Assembly (NCBI RefSeq): GCF_008843165.1
Contig: NZ_CP044427.1
Location: forward strand, 1,860,001-1,924,000
Direction of reading: 5' to 3'
Origin: Ornithinimicrobium pratense
Lineage (GTDB): Bacteria > Actinomycetota > Actinomycetes > Actinomycetales > Dermatophilaceae
DNA length: 64,000 bases
The translations under genes and the position numbers were made by a program. Numbering within the stretch: position 1 is the first letter of the stretch; each line of letters opens with the position of its first letter. Shown piece after piece: positions 35,222-43,887 of this stretch. The notes below the pieces were generated by a model. It ran no database searches and was not told the origin of the DNA. It worked only from the letters and a program-made list of their open reading frames with translations.

Positions 35222-37030
35222 TCAGCCGGTCCGCTGCGCCGCCCAGGAGGCGTGCATCCGGGAGTAGACACCGCCCTGCCCGACCAGGTCCCGGTGGTGT
35301 CCGACCTCGACGATCCGGCCCTGGTCGACCACGACCACCATGTCGGCGGCCTCTGCGGTGGAGAGCCGGTGGGCGATGGCGACCGAGGTGCGGCCGGTCG
35401 TCAGTCCCTCCAGGGCACGCTGGACCCGGACCTCGGTGGAGGGGTCGACAGCGCTGGTGGCCTCGTCGAGGACGAGCAGGTCGGGGTCGGCCAGGTAGGC
35501 CCGGGCAATGGCGACCAGCTGCCGCTCCCCCGCGGACAGGGACTCGCCACGCTGACCGACCCTGGTGTCCAGGCCGTGCGGCAGCCCGGCGACCCAGGCG
35601 TCCAGCCCCAGCTCGGTGACGGCGAGGTCGAGGTCCTCGTTGCTGGCCTCGGGCTTGCCGAAGCGGATGTTCTCGCGCAGGTCCTGGTCGAAGAGGAACC
35701 CCTCCTGCGGGACGAGGACGACACGGCGACGCAGCGTGGAGAACGGGATCCGGCGCAGGTCGGTGCCATCCAGCAGCACGCGGCCCCCCGCGGGGTCCAT
35801 CAGGCGGGTCAGCAACTTGGCCATCGTGGTCTTGCCCGATCCGGTCTCCCCCACGATCGCCACCCTGGTATGCGGCTCGATGCGCAGGTTGACGTTGCGC
35901 AGCACCGGCTCGCCACCGGGGTAGGCGTACCAGACGTCCTCGAAGTCGACGGTGATCGGCCCCCGCTCCTGCACGATCCCGTCCTCCCCCGGGTCGGAGA
36001 CGTCGGCCGGGGTGTCGACGACCCCGATCACCCGCCGCCAGCCGGCGACCGCGTTCTGCAGCTCGTTGAGGATCTCGGTGGCCATCAGCACCGGCTGCGT
36101 GAACAGGTTGACCAGGAAGAGGAACGCCAGCAGCTGGCCCAGGGTCAGGTGGCCGCGGGTGGCCAGCACGGTGCCGACCACGAGGACGACCGCGGTGGTG
36201 ATCCCGGCGAAGGTCTGGCCGGAGACGAAGGCGACAACCGAGCGGATCTGGGCCCGGATCGCGGACTGCCGGTGGGCCTCGATGGACCGGTCGATGCGCT
36301 CGGCGGTCCGGTCCTCGACACCGTAGGCGCGGATGGTGGTGGCGCCGACGATGGACTCGCTGACCGCGCCCAGCATGTCGCCGACCCGGGTCCGGACCAG
36401 GCCGTAGGCCCGGCCCAGGACCGGCTGCAGGTAGCGGACCAGGATGACCAGGGGCAGCAGGCAGAGGTAGGCCACGAGTGCCAGGGCCGGGCTGTAGATG
36501 AACATCAGGATGGTCGCCAGGACGATCTGGGCGGTGCTGATGAGCAGCATCAGCCCGCCGAACTGGACGAACATCGAGATGGTGTCCACGTCGCTGGTGA
36601 CCCGGGAGACGAGGGCGCCGCGCCGCTCGGTGCTCTGGGTCAGCACGGACAGGTCGTGGATGTGCCGGAACGCCTTCAGCCGGAGGGTGGCCAGGCCCGA
36701 CTCGGCGGCGGTGAACAGCCGGACGTTGACGGCATACTGCGCCACCGAGGTGATCGCGACGACGCCGGCCGCGAGGAGGATCGCCCGCAGGACGTAGTCG
36801 AGGTCGACACCTCCCTCGGCCATGATCCCGTTGTCGGTCGTCTGCTGGACCACGAACGGGATGACCACGCGGCCCAGGGTGGCCACGACGGCGATGAGCG
36901 CAGTGACCAGCAGCCCCTTGCGCAGCTCGGGCGAGAGCTGCAGGCCCCGCTTCAGAGTGGCGAGGGTGCCGAGGTCGCTCTGGGCCTCAATCCGGCTGCC
37001 GCCGGAGGTCGCCGGGGTGCGCGGGCTCAC
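35222..37030 (-). CDS. ABC exporter subunit with intact catalytic motifs
   Basis: A 602-residue half-transporter: six transmembrane helices (about residues 40-320) and a C-terminal NBD. Walker A GETGSGKTT, signature SLSAGERQLVAIARA (an S-A-G variant), Walker B LLVLDEATSAVD with catalytic Glu, H-loop IAHRLST. The upstream gene overlaps by four bases (GTGA), and its product has degenerate catalytic residues. The pair therefore looks like an asymmetric heterodimeric exporter of the TmrAB/BmrCD or mycobacterial Rv1272c/Rv1273c kind. Substrates of such pairs are drugs, lipids or peptides; not determinable here. Start GTG at 37028-37030. Confidence 0.9.
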   Translation of the reverse strand: MSPRTPATSGGSRIEAQSDLGTLATLKRGLQLSPELRKGLLVTALIAVVATLGRVVIPFVVQQTTDNGIMAEGGVDLDYVLRAILLAAGVVAITSVAQYAVNVRLFTAAESGLATLRLKAFRHIHDLSVLTQSTERRGALVSRVTSDVDTISMFVQFGGLMLLISTAQIVLATILMFIYSPALALVAYLCLLPLVILVRYLQPVLGRAYGLVRTRVGDMLGAVSESIVGATTIRAYGVEDRTAERIDRSIEAHRQSAIRAQIRSVVAFVSGQTFAGITTAVVLVVGTVLATRGHLTLGQLLAFLFLVNLFTQPVLMATEILNELQNAVAGWRRVIGVVDTPADVSDPGEDGIVQERGPITVDFEDVWYAYPGGEPVLRNVNLRIEPHTRVAIVGETGSGKTTMAKLLTRLMDPAGGRVLLDGTDLRRIPFSTLRRRVVLVPQEGFLFDQDLRENIRFGKPEASNEDLDLAVTELGLDAWVAGLPHGLDTRVGQRGESLSAGERQLVAIARAYLADPDLLVLDEATSAVDPSTEVRVQRALEGLTTGRTSVAIAHRLSTAEAADMVVVVDQGRIVEVGHHRDLVGQGGVYSRMHASWAAQRTG

Positions 37031-38859
37031 TGGGTCTCCTCCTGGCCGGCCACGGCCGCGCGCTCTGCGGCCTCCCGGGCGTAGGCGTGCACCAGGTCGG
37101 CATACCCCTGGCACCGGGCGAGCAGCTCGGGGTGGGGCCCACGGTCGACGACCCGGCCGTGCTCGAGGTAGACGACCTGGTCCGCCAGCGTGATGGTGGC
37201 CATCCGGTAGGCGACGACCAGGACGGTCATGCCCGCCCGGGCCTCCCGCAGCCCGGCGAGGATGGCCTGCTCCACGGAGGGGTCGACGGCGCTGGTGGCG
37301 TCGTCAAGGACGAGCAGGCGGGGGCGGCGCCACACGGCCCGGGCCAGGGCGATCCGCTGCCGCTGACCGCCGGACAGGCTGCCTCCCCGCTCGCCGATGA
37401 CCGTGTCCAGGCCGTCCGGCAGCTCGCGAACGAAGCCCTCGGCCTGGGCGATCCGCAGCGCCTCCCACACCGACTCGTCGCTGGCCGACTCCCCCAGGGT
37501 GACATTGCCGCGGACGCTGTCGTCGAACATGAACGTCTGCTGCGCGACAAGAGTGGCCACCGCCGGGATCTCACCCAGCTGCAGCTCGCGGGCATCGACG
37601 TCGTCGATGCGAACCCGCCCCGAGTCGGCGTCCACCAGGCGCAGGGCCAGGTTGGTCAAGGTGGTCTTGCCCGCGCCTGTAGGGCCGACGAGTGCGGTGG
37701 TGCTGCCCGCGGGGATCTCCAGGGTGACGCCGGTGATCGTGGGCTTCTCCTCCCCCGGGTGGGCGTAGACCACGTCCTGCAGCTCTGAGCTGGCCGGGCC
37801 GTCGCGGTCGGCGAAGGTGGCCCGGCCATAGTGCATGCTGCCCTCGGCCTGCAGCACGTGCTGCACTCGGTCGTAGCCAACGACCGAGCGCGGAAGCTCT
37901 GCCAGCACCCAGCCCAGCGCGCGCACCGGGAAGGCCAGGATCGAGAACAGGTAGGCCATCTGCACCACCTCGGCGGCGCCCAGCTCGCCGCGGGAGACCT
38001 GCCAGGTCCCCACGCCGAGCACGGCCAGCGTCCCCAGCGTCGGGATGGCCTCGATGACCGGTTCGAAGACTCCCCGAGTGCGGCCCACCTGGATCAGCGC
38101 GTCGCGCAGCTCGTGGGTCTGGGTCCGGAAGCGCTCGGTCTCCTCCTCCTCGCGGCCCATCGACTTGACCACCAGGCCGGCCTCGAAGGACTCGTGGGCC
38201 ACCTCGGCCACCTCGGCACGTAGCTGCTGGGCGAGCGTGATCCGGGGCGACATAAAGCGCTGGAAGACGACGTTGGCGGCGAACAGCCCAGGGAAGACCA
38301 GCAGGCCGATGAAGGCCAGGAACGGGTCGACCAGCACCATCATCGTGCCGGCGATGAAGAGCATGAACACCACGCCGATGGCCATGGGCAGGGGGTTGAA
38401 CACCTGCCAGGTGGCCTCGACGTCGGCGTGCGCGTTCGACAGCAGCTGCCCGGACGGGTGCGCATGGTGCCAGGACAGGGGCAGGCGCAGGTACTGCCGG
38501 GTGACGTCCCGGCGGTAGCGGGCCTGCAGGTTGAAGCCGGCGACGGTCGCGAAGACGCGCCGCAGGATGACACCGATGACGTTGACCACCAGGACGGCGA
38601 CCAGCACGCCGAAGACGGTCCACAGCGCGGCGGCCTCGACCTGGCGCTGGAGCACGGCCGGCTCGATGTACTGGTCCGTCACATAGCCGATGGCCGCAGC
38701 CGTGCCCACCGTCGCCGCTGCCCACAGCACCGACCCGATCACCGCCACGATCGTGGGGCGCGGCTCGGTCTTCATCCCGCCCCAGATGACCCCCAACCCG
38801 CGCCGCAGCACCGCGCGCGATGCGACGGGGCGGGGCACCGGTTGGCTGGCGGTGGACAT
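37027..38859 (-). CDS. ABC exporter subunit with degenerate catalytic site
   Basis: A 610-residue half-transporter with six helices and an NBD. Walker A GPTGAGKTT and signature SLSGGQRQRIALARA are standard. Walker B reads LLVLDDATSAVD, with Asp where the catalytic Glu belongs, and the H-loop reads VVAYRMAT, with Tyr in place of His. In heterodimeric exporters one composite ATP site is typically inactive in just this way, so this subunit and its downstream partner (35222-37030) complement each other. ATG at 38857-38859 has GGAGG about ten bases upstream. First gene of the two-gene operon. Confidence 0.9.
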   Translation of the reverse strand: MSTASQPVPRPVASRAVLRRGLGVIWGGMKTEPRPTIVAVIGSVLWAAATVGTAAAIGYVTDQYIEPAVLQRQVEAAALWTVFGVLVAVLVVNVIGVILRRVFATVAGFNLQARYRRDVTRQYLRLPLSWHHAHPSGQLLSNAHADVEATWQVFNPLPMAIGVVFMLFIAGTMMVLVDPFLAFIGLLVFPGLFAANVVFQRFMSPRITLAQQLRAEVAEVAHESFEAGLVVKSMGREEEETERFRTQTHELRDALIQVGRTRGVFEPVIEAIPTLGTLAVLGVGTWQVSRGELGAAEVVQMAYLFSILAFPVRALGWVLAELPRSVVGYDRVQHVLQAEGSMHYGRATFADRDGPASSELQDVVYAHPGEEKPTITGVTLEIPAGSTTALVGPTGAGKTTLTNLALRLVDADSGRVRIDDVDARELQLGEIPAVATLVAQQTFMFDDSVRGNVTLGESASDESVWEALRIAQAEGFVRELPDGLDTVIGERGGSLSGGQRQRIALARAVWRRPRLLVLDDATSAVDPSVEQAILAGLREARAGMTVLVVAYRMATITLADQVVYLEHGRVVDRGPHPELLARCQGYADLVHAYAREAAERAAVAGQEETQ

Positions 38860-39100
38860 CGTGAGGGGACCTCCGAGGGGCTGGGGGCATGCAAGAACCC
38901 CGCGTCCGTCGGGGCGGTCCGAAGGTGGGGGCGTCGAACATTCTCGCACGACGTTCAGCCCGCGGACGCCGGGGCCGACCGGCAGGCCTTGCCGACGTCG
39001 ACCCGCTGCTCTCGTCCAGATCATCCGGTCGGGTCACCTGATGATCCCGTACCCCGAGGATCGGCGCAGCGCTGCCGGGGCCCCCGTGGTGAGATGGGGT

Positions 39101-39739
39101 ATGCCGTCCTCCTTGCGCAGGCTGATCGCCACCACCGCCACCGACCTGGGGCCAGACGCCCCTACCCTGTGCGACCCCTGGTCCGTCCGGGATCTGCTGG
39201 CCCACCTGGTGGTGCGCGAGTCCCGTCCCGACGCGCTGCCGGGCGTCGCGGCGCCGGTGAAGGCGCTGCAGCGGCACACGCAGTCGGTGCAGGACCGCGT
39301 CGCCGCCCGGGACTTCAGCGACCTGGTCGGGCAGGTGGTCGACGGGCCTGCGCCCTGGTGGCCAACCCGGCTTCCTCTGCTGGACCGGATGGTCAACACG
39401 GCCGAGCTGGCGGTCCACCACGAGGACATGGTCCGCGCCCAGCCGGACTGGCAGCCGACCGATCTGCCGCAGGAGGTCCAGGCCCAGCTCTGGCGCACCG
39501 TGCGGATGGCGGGCCGGATGACCTACCGCGGCGCACCCACGGGGGTGGTCGCGGTGGCGCACGGGCATGGGCGGGTGGCGCTGCGCCGGCCGCCGGACGA
39601 CGGCGGCACCGTGGTCCTGCGGGGGACGCCGTTGGAGCTGGTCCTGCACGCCTTCGGCCGTGAGGACCACGCCCGGGTGGTCGCCGAGGGCTCGGATGCC
39701 GACGTCGCGGCGCTGGCCAGCCACCGACGCAGGCTCTGA
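39101..39739 (+). CDS. TIGR03085 family protein (maleylpyruvate isomerase-like, DinB/MDMPI fold)
   Basis: A 212-residue protein with the actinobacterial TIGR03085 signature near the start (DAPTLCDPWSVRDLLAHLVVRESRPDALPG, shown here as the conserved stretch around residues 18-45). It belongs to the DinB/mycothiol-dependent maleylpyruvate isomerase-like four-helix superfamily; conserved His residues (AHLV, ELAVHHED) could bind metal. The reaction is unknown. ATG 39101 lies within a CGGCATACCC decamer and has no clear Shine-Dalgarno; in-frame GTG 39086 is an alternative. It converges on the PH-domain gene. Confidence 0.82.
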   Translation: MPSSLRRLIATTATDLGPDAPTLCDPWSVRDLLAHLVVRESRPDALPGVAAPVKALQRHTQSVQDRVAARDFSDLVGQVVDGPAPWWPTRLPLLDRMVNTAELAVHHEDMVRAQPDWQPTDLPQEVQAQLWRTVRMAGRMTYRGAPTGVVAVAHGHGRVALRRPPDDGGTVVLRGTPLELVLHAFGREDHARVVAEGSDADVAALASHRRRL

Positions 39740-39800
39740 GCGCGCACGCAACCTCTGAGCGGTTCAGCCGCCAGCGCTGAGCTACCGGTGACCCGCCGGA

Positions 39801-40379
39801 TCACGAACCTCCCGGTGTGTCCCGGTCGTCCTGGTCCGTCGCCTGCCGACCCTCAGGGGCGGGGCCCTCGGCGGGCCGCTGCTGCTCCTGGACGCGGTTC
39901 TGGTGGTGCTGGATCAGCGCCGCCAGCCGCGAGGCCTCCCGGTGCGCCCGGTCGCCGTCCGCACGCTGGATCGCCATCACCGCAATCTCCTCGGTGTCGG
40001 TGAGCTCCAGGATGGCCCAGGCCGACCCGCCGGCGAAACCGACGCCCAGGATCTGGGCCCACTCCACCTCATAGGTCCGGAAGAGGTTGACCACGGTGAG
40101 CCCTTGCGGGGTGGGCACGGCGCGGATCACCGCATACCGCCACAGGAAAGCGGCCATGGCGGCTCCGACCCCGACCAGGGCGACCCGGTTGAGCACGGTG
40201 ACGATGGGCGCGACACCCTCGTAGGTCGGCGCGAAAATCGCGACCAACACGAAGACGATGATCGAGAGGACAGCCATGATGCCCGCCACCCACGTGCCGC
40301 GCACCGGGCGGAAGGTGGCGTAGGCGTCGCGCCGGGGGCTCGGGGCGCCTTCCGGGGTTCCTGGGCTGGCAGCACTCAC
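39801..40379 (-). CDS. PH-domain membrane protein
   Basis: A 192-residue protein with two transmembrane helices (about residues 29-50 and 62-83), then a bacterial PH-like beta domain (TPQGLTVVNLFRTYEVEWAQ, about residues 90-140) and a charged, Gln-rich tail. It is the kind of PH-domain protein that usually follows the riboflavin genes in actinobacteria. Here it follows the lone riboflavin transporter gene by 82 bases. Function unknown. GTG start at 40377-40379. Confidence 0.75.
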   Translation of the reverse strand: MSAASPGTPEGAPSPRRDAYATFRPVRGTWVAGIMAVLSIIVFVLVAIFAPTYEGVAPIVTVLNRVALVGVGAAMAAFLWRYAVIRAVPTPQGLTVVNLFRTYEVEWAQILGVGFAGGSAWAILELTDTEEIAVMAIQRADGDRAHREASRLAALIQHHQNRVQEQQRPAEGPAPEGRQATDQDDRDTPGGS

Positions 40380-40461
40380 CCCGCCAGCCTAGTCCGCAGG
40401 CGGCCGGCCCCCGCGTCCCACCACCGCGTCGTCCGCGGCGCCGGGGCCGGCCACGGCGGTT

Positions 40462-41178
40462 CTACCGACCCTCCGCCGGCACCGGACCGGCCCCGGTGAC
40501 CGCCGGTTCGGGCGTCTCCTCCCGGGCGGCCTTGCGCCAGACCACGAAGCCCCAGAGCACGAGGCCGCCGTAGACGGCATACATGACCGCGGAGGGGTAG
40601 TAGCCGGAGTGCCACAGCAGCGGCACCCCTACCAGGTCGACCGCGATCCACACCAGCCAGAAGTCAACCCACCCACGGGCCATGGCGTAGGTGGCCAGGA
40701 TCGAGCCCACGAAGATCCAGGCGTCGGCCCAGTAGTACCAGGAGGGGGCCTCCCAGCCGAGGCCGACCGCGCGGAAGATCCACTGGGTCAGGACCACCAG
40801 GACCGCGACGGCGACGAGGTAGACCACGCGCTCGGCGCGCGTGGCCCAGCGCGGGGTGATGGCCGGGGCGCCCTTGGCGCGGGTCTTGCGCGACTGCTGC
40901 CAGCGCCACCAGCCATAGACGCTGGTGGCAATGAAGAAGACCTGTCGCGCGGCCTGCCCGAACAGGCTGTGCTCCTGGGGGTTGGCGAACCAGACTCCCA
41001 TGAAGACGGTGAACAGCAGGGCGTTGCCGATGATGCCGATCGGCCAGGCCCAGACCGTGCGGCGCATGCCGAGGATGGCCGAGCCAAAGCCGAAGACGTT
41101 GCCGACGACCTCCCGCCAGGCGATCGGGTGGCCGAAGACGTTCAGCTCTGCGTAGAAGATGTCGTTCCAGACGTCCAC
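40462..41178 (-). CDS. ribM: riboflavin transporter RibM (PnuC-family)
   Basis: A 238-residue membrane protein of the PnuC vitamin-transporter family with seven or so helices and aromatic-rich motifs (YGWWRWQQSR; WYYWADAWIFVGSILATY). On sequence alone it could be annotated nicotinamide riboside transporter PnuC. The FMN riboswitch at 41333-41457 directly upstream, with a hairpin that covers its ribosome-binding site, points instead to riboflavin uptake. FMN-riboswitch-controlled PnuC relatives (RibM, also called PnuX) of Corynebacterium and Streptomyces transport riboflavin. Start GTG at 41176-41178 with GAGAGGA five bases upstream. No ribD/E/BA/H gene flanks it. Confidence 0.85.
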   Translation of the reverse strand: MDVWNDIFYAELNVFGHPIAWREVVGNVFGFGSAILGMRRTVWAWPIGIIGNALLFTVFMGVWFANPQEHSLFGQAARQVFFIATSVYGWWRWQQSRKTRAKGAPAITPRWATRAERVVYLVAVAVLVVLTQWIFRAVGLGWEAPSWYYWADAWIFVGSILATYAMARGWVDFWLVWIAVDLVGVPLLWHSGYYPSAVMYAVYGGLVLWGFVVWRKAAREETPEPAVTGAGPVPAEGR

Positions 41179-41183
41179 GTCTG

Positions 41184-41207
41184 TCCTCTCGGATCAGGGC
41201 GAGAGGA
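41184..41207 (-). promoter_or_regulatory. Shine-Dalgarno-sequestering hairpin (riboswitch output)
   Basis: Minus-strand TCCTCTC (41201-41207) can pair over seven bases with GAGAGGA (41184-41190), which is the ribosome-binding site of ribM. The loop is ten bases. Just upstream a further 9-bp stem, CACAACCCC/GGGGTTGTG (41241-41249 with 41211-41219), can form. Together these look like the expression platform of the FMN riboswitch acting on translation; the switching partner is not proven. Confidence 0.6.
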
Positions 41208-41332
41208 GATCACAACCCCGCTCGCCGGGTGTGGGCGCCGGGGGTTGTGAAGCGACGCGTCGCCGGTGCGGCGGCTCGGTGCCTGGGTATGCCGTCGCCG
41301 ACATCTCGGGCACCGTCGCCACGGGCGACGCG

Positions 41333-41457
41333 CGTGCTGCCTCCCATCCGGACTTTCACCGTCGGTCCTGGAGTTTCACCAGGTCAACCGACCGCTGGCT
41401 GCGGCCGGGTCGCGGACTGTTACCGCCGGTTCGGAATTACACCGACCCCGGAGCACG
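41333..41457 (-). promoter_or_regulatory. FMN riboswitch (RFN element)
   Basis: All RFN landmarks are present on the minus strand. The P1 closing stem is CGTGCT (41452-41457) with AGCACG (41333-41338). The conserved segments GGTGTAATTCCGAACCGGCGGTAA, read in parts, lie near 41419-41443; AGTCCGCGAC is near 41411-41420, a GGTGAAACTCC loop near 41368-41382, CCGACGGTGAAAGTCCGGATGGGAG near 41343-41365. A TATAAA -10-like box lies just upstream (41471-41476). The 346-base gap between rpe and ribM is explained by this element and its output hairpins. It should turn ribM down when FMN is high. Confidence 0.95.
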
Positions 41458-41524
41458 TGTGCGGGCCCAGTTTATACCCGCTGCTGGGCTGCCCCGACCT
41501 GCCCCGGCCTGCCCCGCGCCATGG

Positions 41525-42196
41525 TCAGGCGCAGGCGTGCCGCCCGGCGGTCTCGCGCAGCTGCGCGATCCGGCCTGGGACGTCGTCCGCGCCGTACACC
41601 GCCGACCCAGCGACGAAGACGTCCGCTCCGGCCTCCGCGCATTGGCCGATGGTGTCGGCGGACACCCCGCCGTCGACCTGGACCCAGATCTCTCCCCCGC
41701 GTCGGCGGACCGCCTCGCGCACCGCCCTCACCTTGGGCAACTGGTCGGCCATGAAGGACTGCCCGCCGAAGCCCGGCTCGACGGTCATCACCAGCACCAT
41801 GTCGACCTCGTCGAGCAACTCCTCGTAAGGCTCGAACAGCGTCCCCGGCTTGAGGGCGAAGGCCGCGCGCGCGCCTTCGGCCCGGATCGCCCTCGCCACG
41901 GCGACCGGGTCCGCTGCCGCCTCGACGTGGAAGGTCACCGACCCTGCCCCGGCCTCGGCATACCCCGGCGCCCAGCGGTCCGGGTCCTCGATCATCAGGT
42001 GCGCGTCCAGCGGCACCGGGCTCACCCGGGCCAGCGACTCCACGACCGGCTGCCCGAGCGTCAGGTTGGGCACGAAGTGGTTGTCCATGACGTCCACGTG
42101 CGCCCAGTCCGCACTGGCGATCGCCCGGAGCTCGGCTTCGAGGTTGGCGAAGTCGGAGGACAGGATGGAAGGGCTGATCTGCAGCTGGCGGGTCAT
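41525..42196 (-). CDS. rpe: ribulose-phosphate 3-epimerase
   Basis: Interconverts ribulose 5-phosphate and xylulose 5-phosphate in the pentose phosphate pathway. 223 residues, TIM barrel. Signature pieces: [17 protein letters not shown] at the start, [16 protein letters not shown] with metal/catalytic residues, [26 protein letters not shown], and VDGGVSADT. It lies 69 bases downstream of rsmB on the same strand and just upstream of the FMN riboswitch. In Mycobacterium rpe is followed by riboflavin biosynthesis genes. Confidence 0.97.
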   Translation of the reverse strand: MTRQLQISPSILSSDFANLEAELRAIASADWAHVDVMDNHFVPNLTLGQPVVESLARVSPVPLDAHLMIEDPDRWAPGYAEAGAGSVTFHVEAAADPVAVARAIRAEGARAAFALKPGTLFEPYEELLDEVDMVLVMTVEPGFGGQSFMADQLPKVRAVREAVRRRGGEIWVQVDGGVSADTIGQCAEAGADVFVAGSAVYGADDVPGRIAQLRETAGRHACA

Positions 42197-42265
42197 CCTC
42201 CGACCCTACTGGCGGGCCAGCGCCCCCCGGCGGGGTGGCGGTCCGGCGCAGCGCCAGGGGCTCGC

Positions 42266-43887
42266 CTAGCGGCGCCGGAGCAGGGCGAGGAACATCCCGT
42301 CCGTGCCGTGCCGGTGCGGCCAGAGCTGGGCCCACGGCTCGGACCCTGCGCCAGTGCCGTCCAGCACCGTCCCGGAGCGGTCGCGCAGCAGGCCTCGGAC
42401 GTCGATCAGCTCGACGTCGTCCCGCCGCTTGAGCACGTCCCGCACGACCAGCTGGGTCTCAGCCAGGTGGGGTGAGCAGGTGGCATAGGCCACGACTCCC
42501 CCCGGCCGGGTGGCATCGAGCGCGGAGGCGAGCAGCTGGCGCTGCAACGGGCCGAGCGTGGTCAGGTCCTGAGGCGAGCGGCGCCAGCGGGCCTCCGGGC
42601 GCCGGCGTAGGGCGCCCAGCCCGGTGCAGGGCGCGTCCACCAGCACCCGGTCGTAGGCCGCCGGCTCGTGGGAACCGACCTCCCGGCCATCCTCGACGGT
42701 CACGGTCACCTCGGCACCGGCGTGCACCGGCGCGACGAGGGTATGCCGCACCAGCTCGGCCCGGTGGGGGCTGACCTCGTTGGCCCGTAGCGTGGCGCCG
42801 CGGGCGGCTGCGAGTGCGGCGAGCAGACCGGCCTTGCCGCCGGGGCCGGCGCACAGGTCGAGCCAGCGCTCGTCCGGTCCCTCCAGCGGGGCGTCCACCA
42901 GGGCGAGGGCGACCAGCTGCGAGCCTGCGTCCTGGACCGCGGCCCGGCCGTCGCGCACCGCGGGCAGGTCCCCCGGGTCTCCCCCCGGCAGGGTCCAGGC
43001 TGTCGGCGCGACCGGCGCCGAGCTGGCTCCGGCCTGTTCCAGCTCGGTGTCCTCCACCAGTCCCGGACGGGCCACCAGCGTCACCGGGGCCGGGACGTTG
43101 TGCGCCGCCAACAACCGGTCGAGCTCGGCCCCGACCGCGGCCGGGGCCACCCCCGCGCCCAGCAGGGCAGCCCGCAGCGCCCGGGCTACCCACTCGGGGT
43201 GCGAGTGCTCGGCCGCGGCCCGCAGCACGGGGTCGTCCAGGCCGTCGAGGACGGTGTCCACCCAGGCCTCCCGGTCGCGCTCGCCGACCCGACGCAGCAC
43301 GGCGTTGACGAAGCCGCTGGCGCCCTGGCCGAGCTCCTGGCGCGCCAGTCCCACGGTCGCGCTCACGGCCGCGTGGTCGGGCACCCGCATACCCAACAGT
43401 TGATGCACCCCGAGGCGCAGGACGTCCAGCACGGGCGGGTCGATGCTGGTGGAGGCCCGGTCGGCTGCGACTGAGACGACGCGGTCGTAGAGCCCCTGCA
43501 TGCGCAGGGTGCCGTAGGTGAGCTCGGTGGCGAAGGCGGCGTCCCGGCCGCCCAACCGGGCGCGGCGCAGGACCTGGGGCAGCTCGAGGTTGGCATAGGC
43601 CTGCCCCACGTCGACGGCGCGGAGCACCTGGTAGGCCGCCTGCCGGGCCGGGTCAGCGGCCCGGGCGCGTTCTGCGGGGCGCTGGGCGGACCGCTGCCGG
43701 GGACCGCGCCGGCCCCCGCGCGGTCGCCGTCGCGCTGCCCACCGGCTCGGCCTCCCTGCCTACGGCCACCCTGGCCGTCGTCGCCGCCGCTCTGACGGTG
43801 GCGCCCGCTGGTGTCACCGGCGCTCTGGGCGCGGCGGCCGTGGGCGTCCTCGCGGTCGCCCTTGTCTCCGGATGTCGCCTCAGCCAT
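42266..43887 (-). CDS. rsmB: 16S rRNA (cytosine-967-C5)-methyltransferase, apparent frameshift near the N-terminus
   Basis: RsmB methylates C967 of 16S rRNA. The intact part (42266-43627 and in-frame upstream bases) has a NusB-like RNA-binding domain ([11 protein letters not shown]), then the methyltransferase fold with [36 protein letters not shown] (catalytic Cys) and [12 protein letters not shown]. The natural start is ATG at 43885-43887 inside the fmt end: it begins [11 protein letters not shown] and runs into a Gly/Arg/Gln-rich tail. That frame and the downstream frame ([20 protein letters not shown]) are offset by one base. One extra base in the run of five G (plus-strand C, 43713-43717) would join them cleanly. 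Without it, translation from GTG 43627 would drop the first helix of the NusB-like domain. Sequence error or genuine mutation: undecided. Confidence 0.9.

Noticed and set aside
34034..37084. 1016-codon plus-strand open frame opposite trpC and the ABC exporter
   Set aside because: Antisense frame with shadow composition; the minus-strand genes have complete motifs.
38860..39100. Additional small gene or regulatory RNA in the 241-base gap between the ABC exporter and the TIGR03085 gene
   Set aside because: No frame with a ribosome-binding site and no clear stem-loop; probably just divergent promoters.
40462..41178. Annotation as nicotinamide riboside transporter PnuC
   Set aside because: The FMN riboswitch immediately upstream and the neighbourhood (rpe, PH-domain protein) favour riboflavin transport; PnuC is the family, not the likely substrate.
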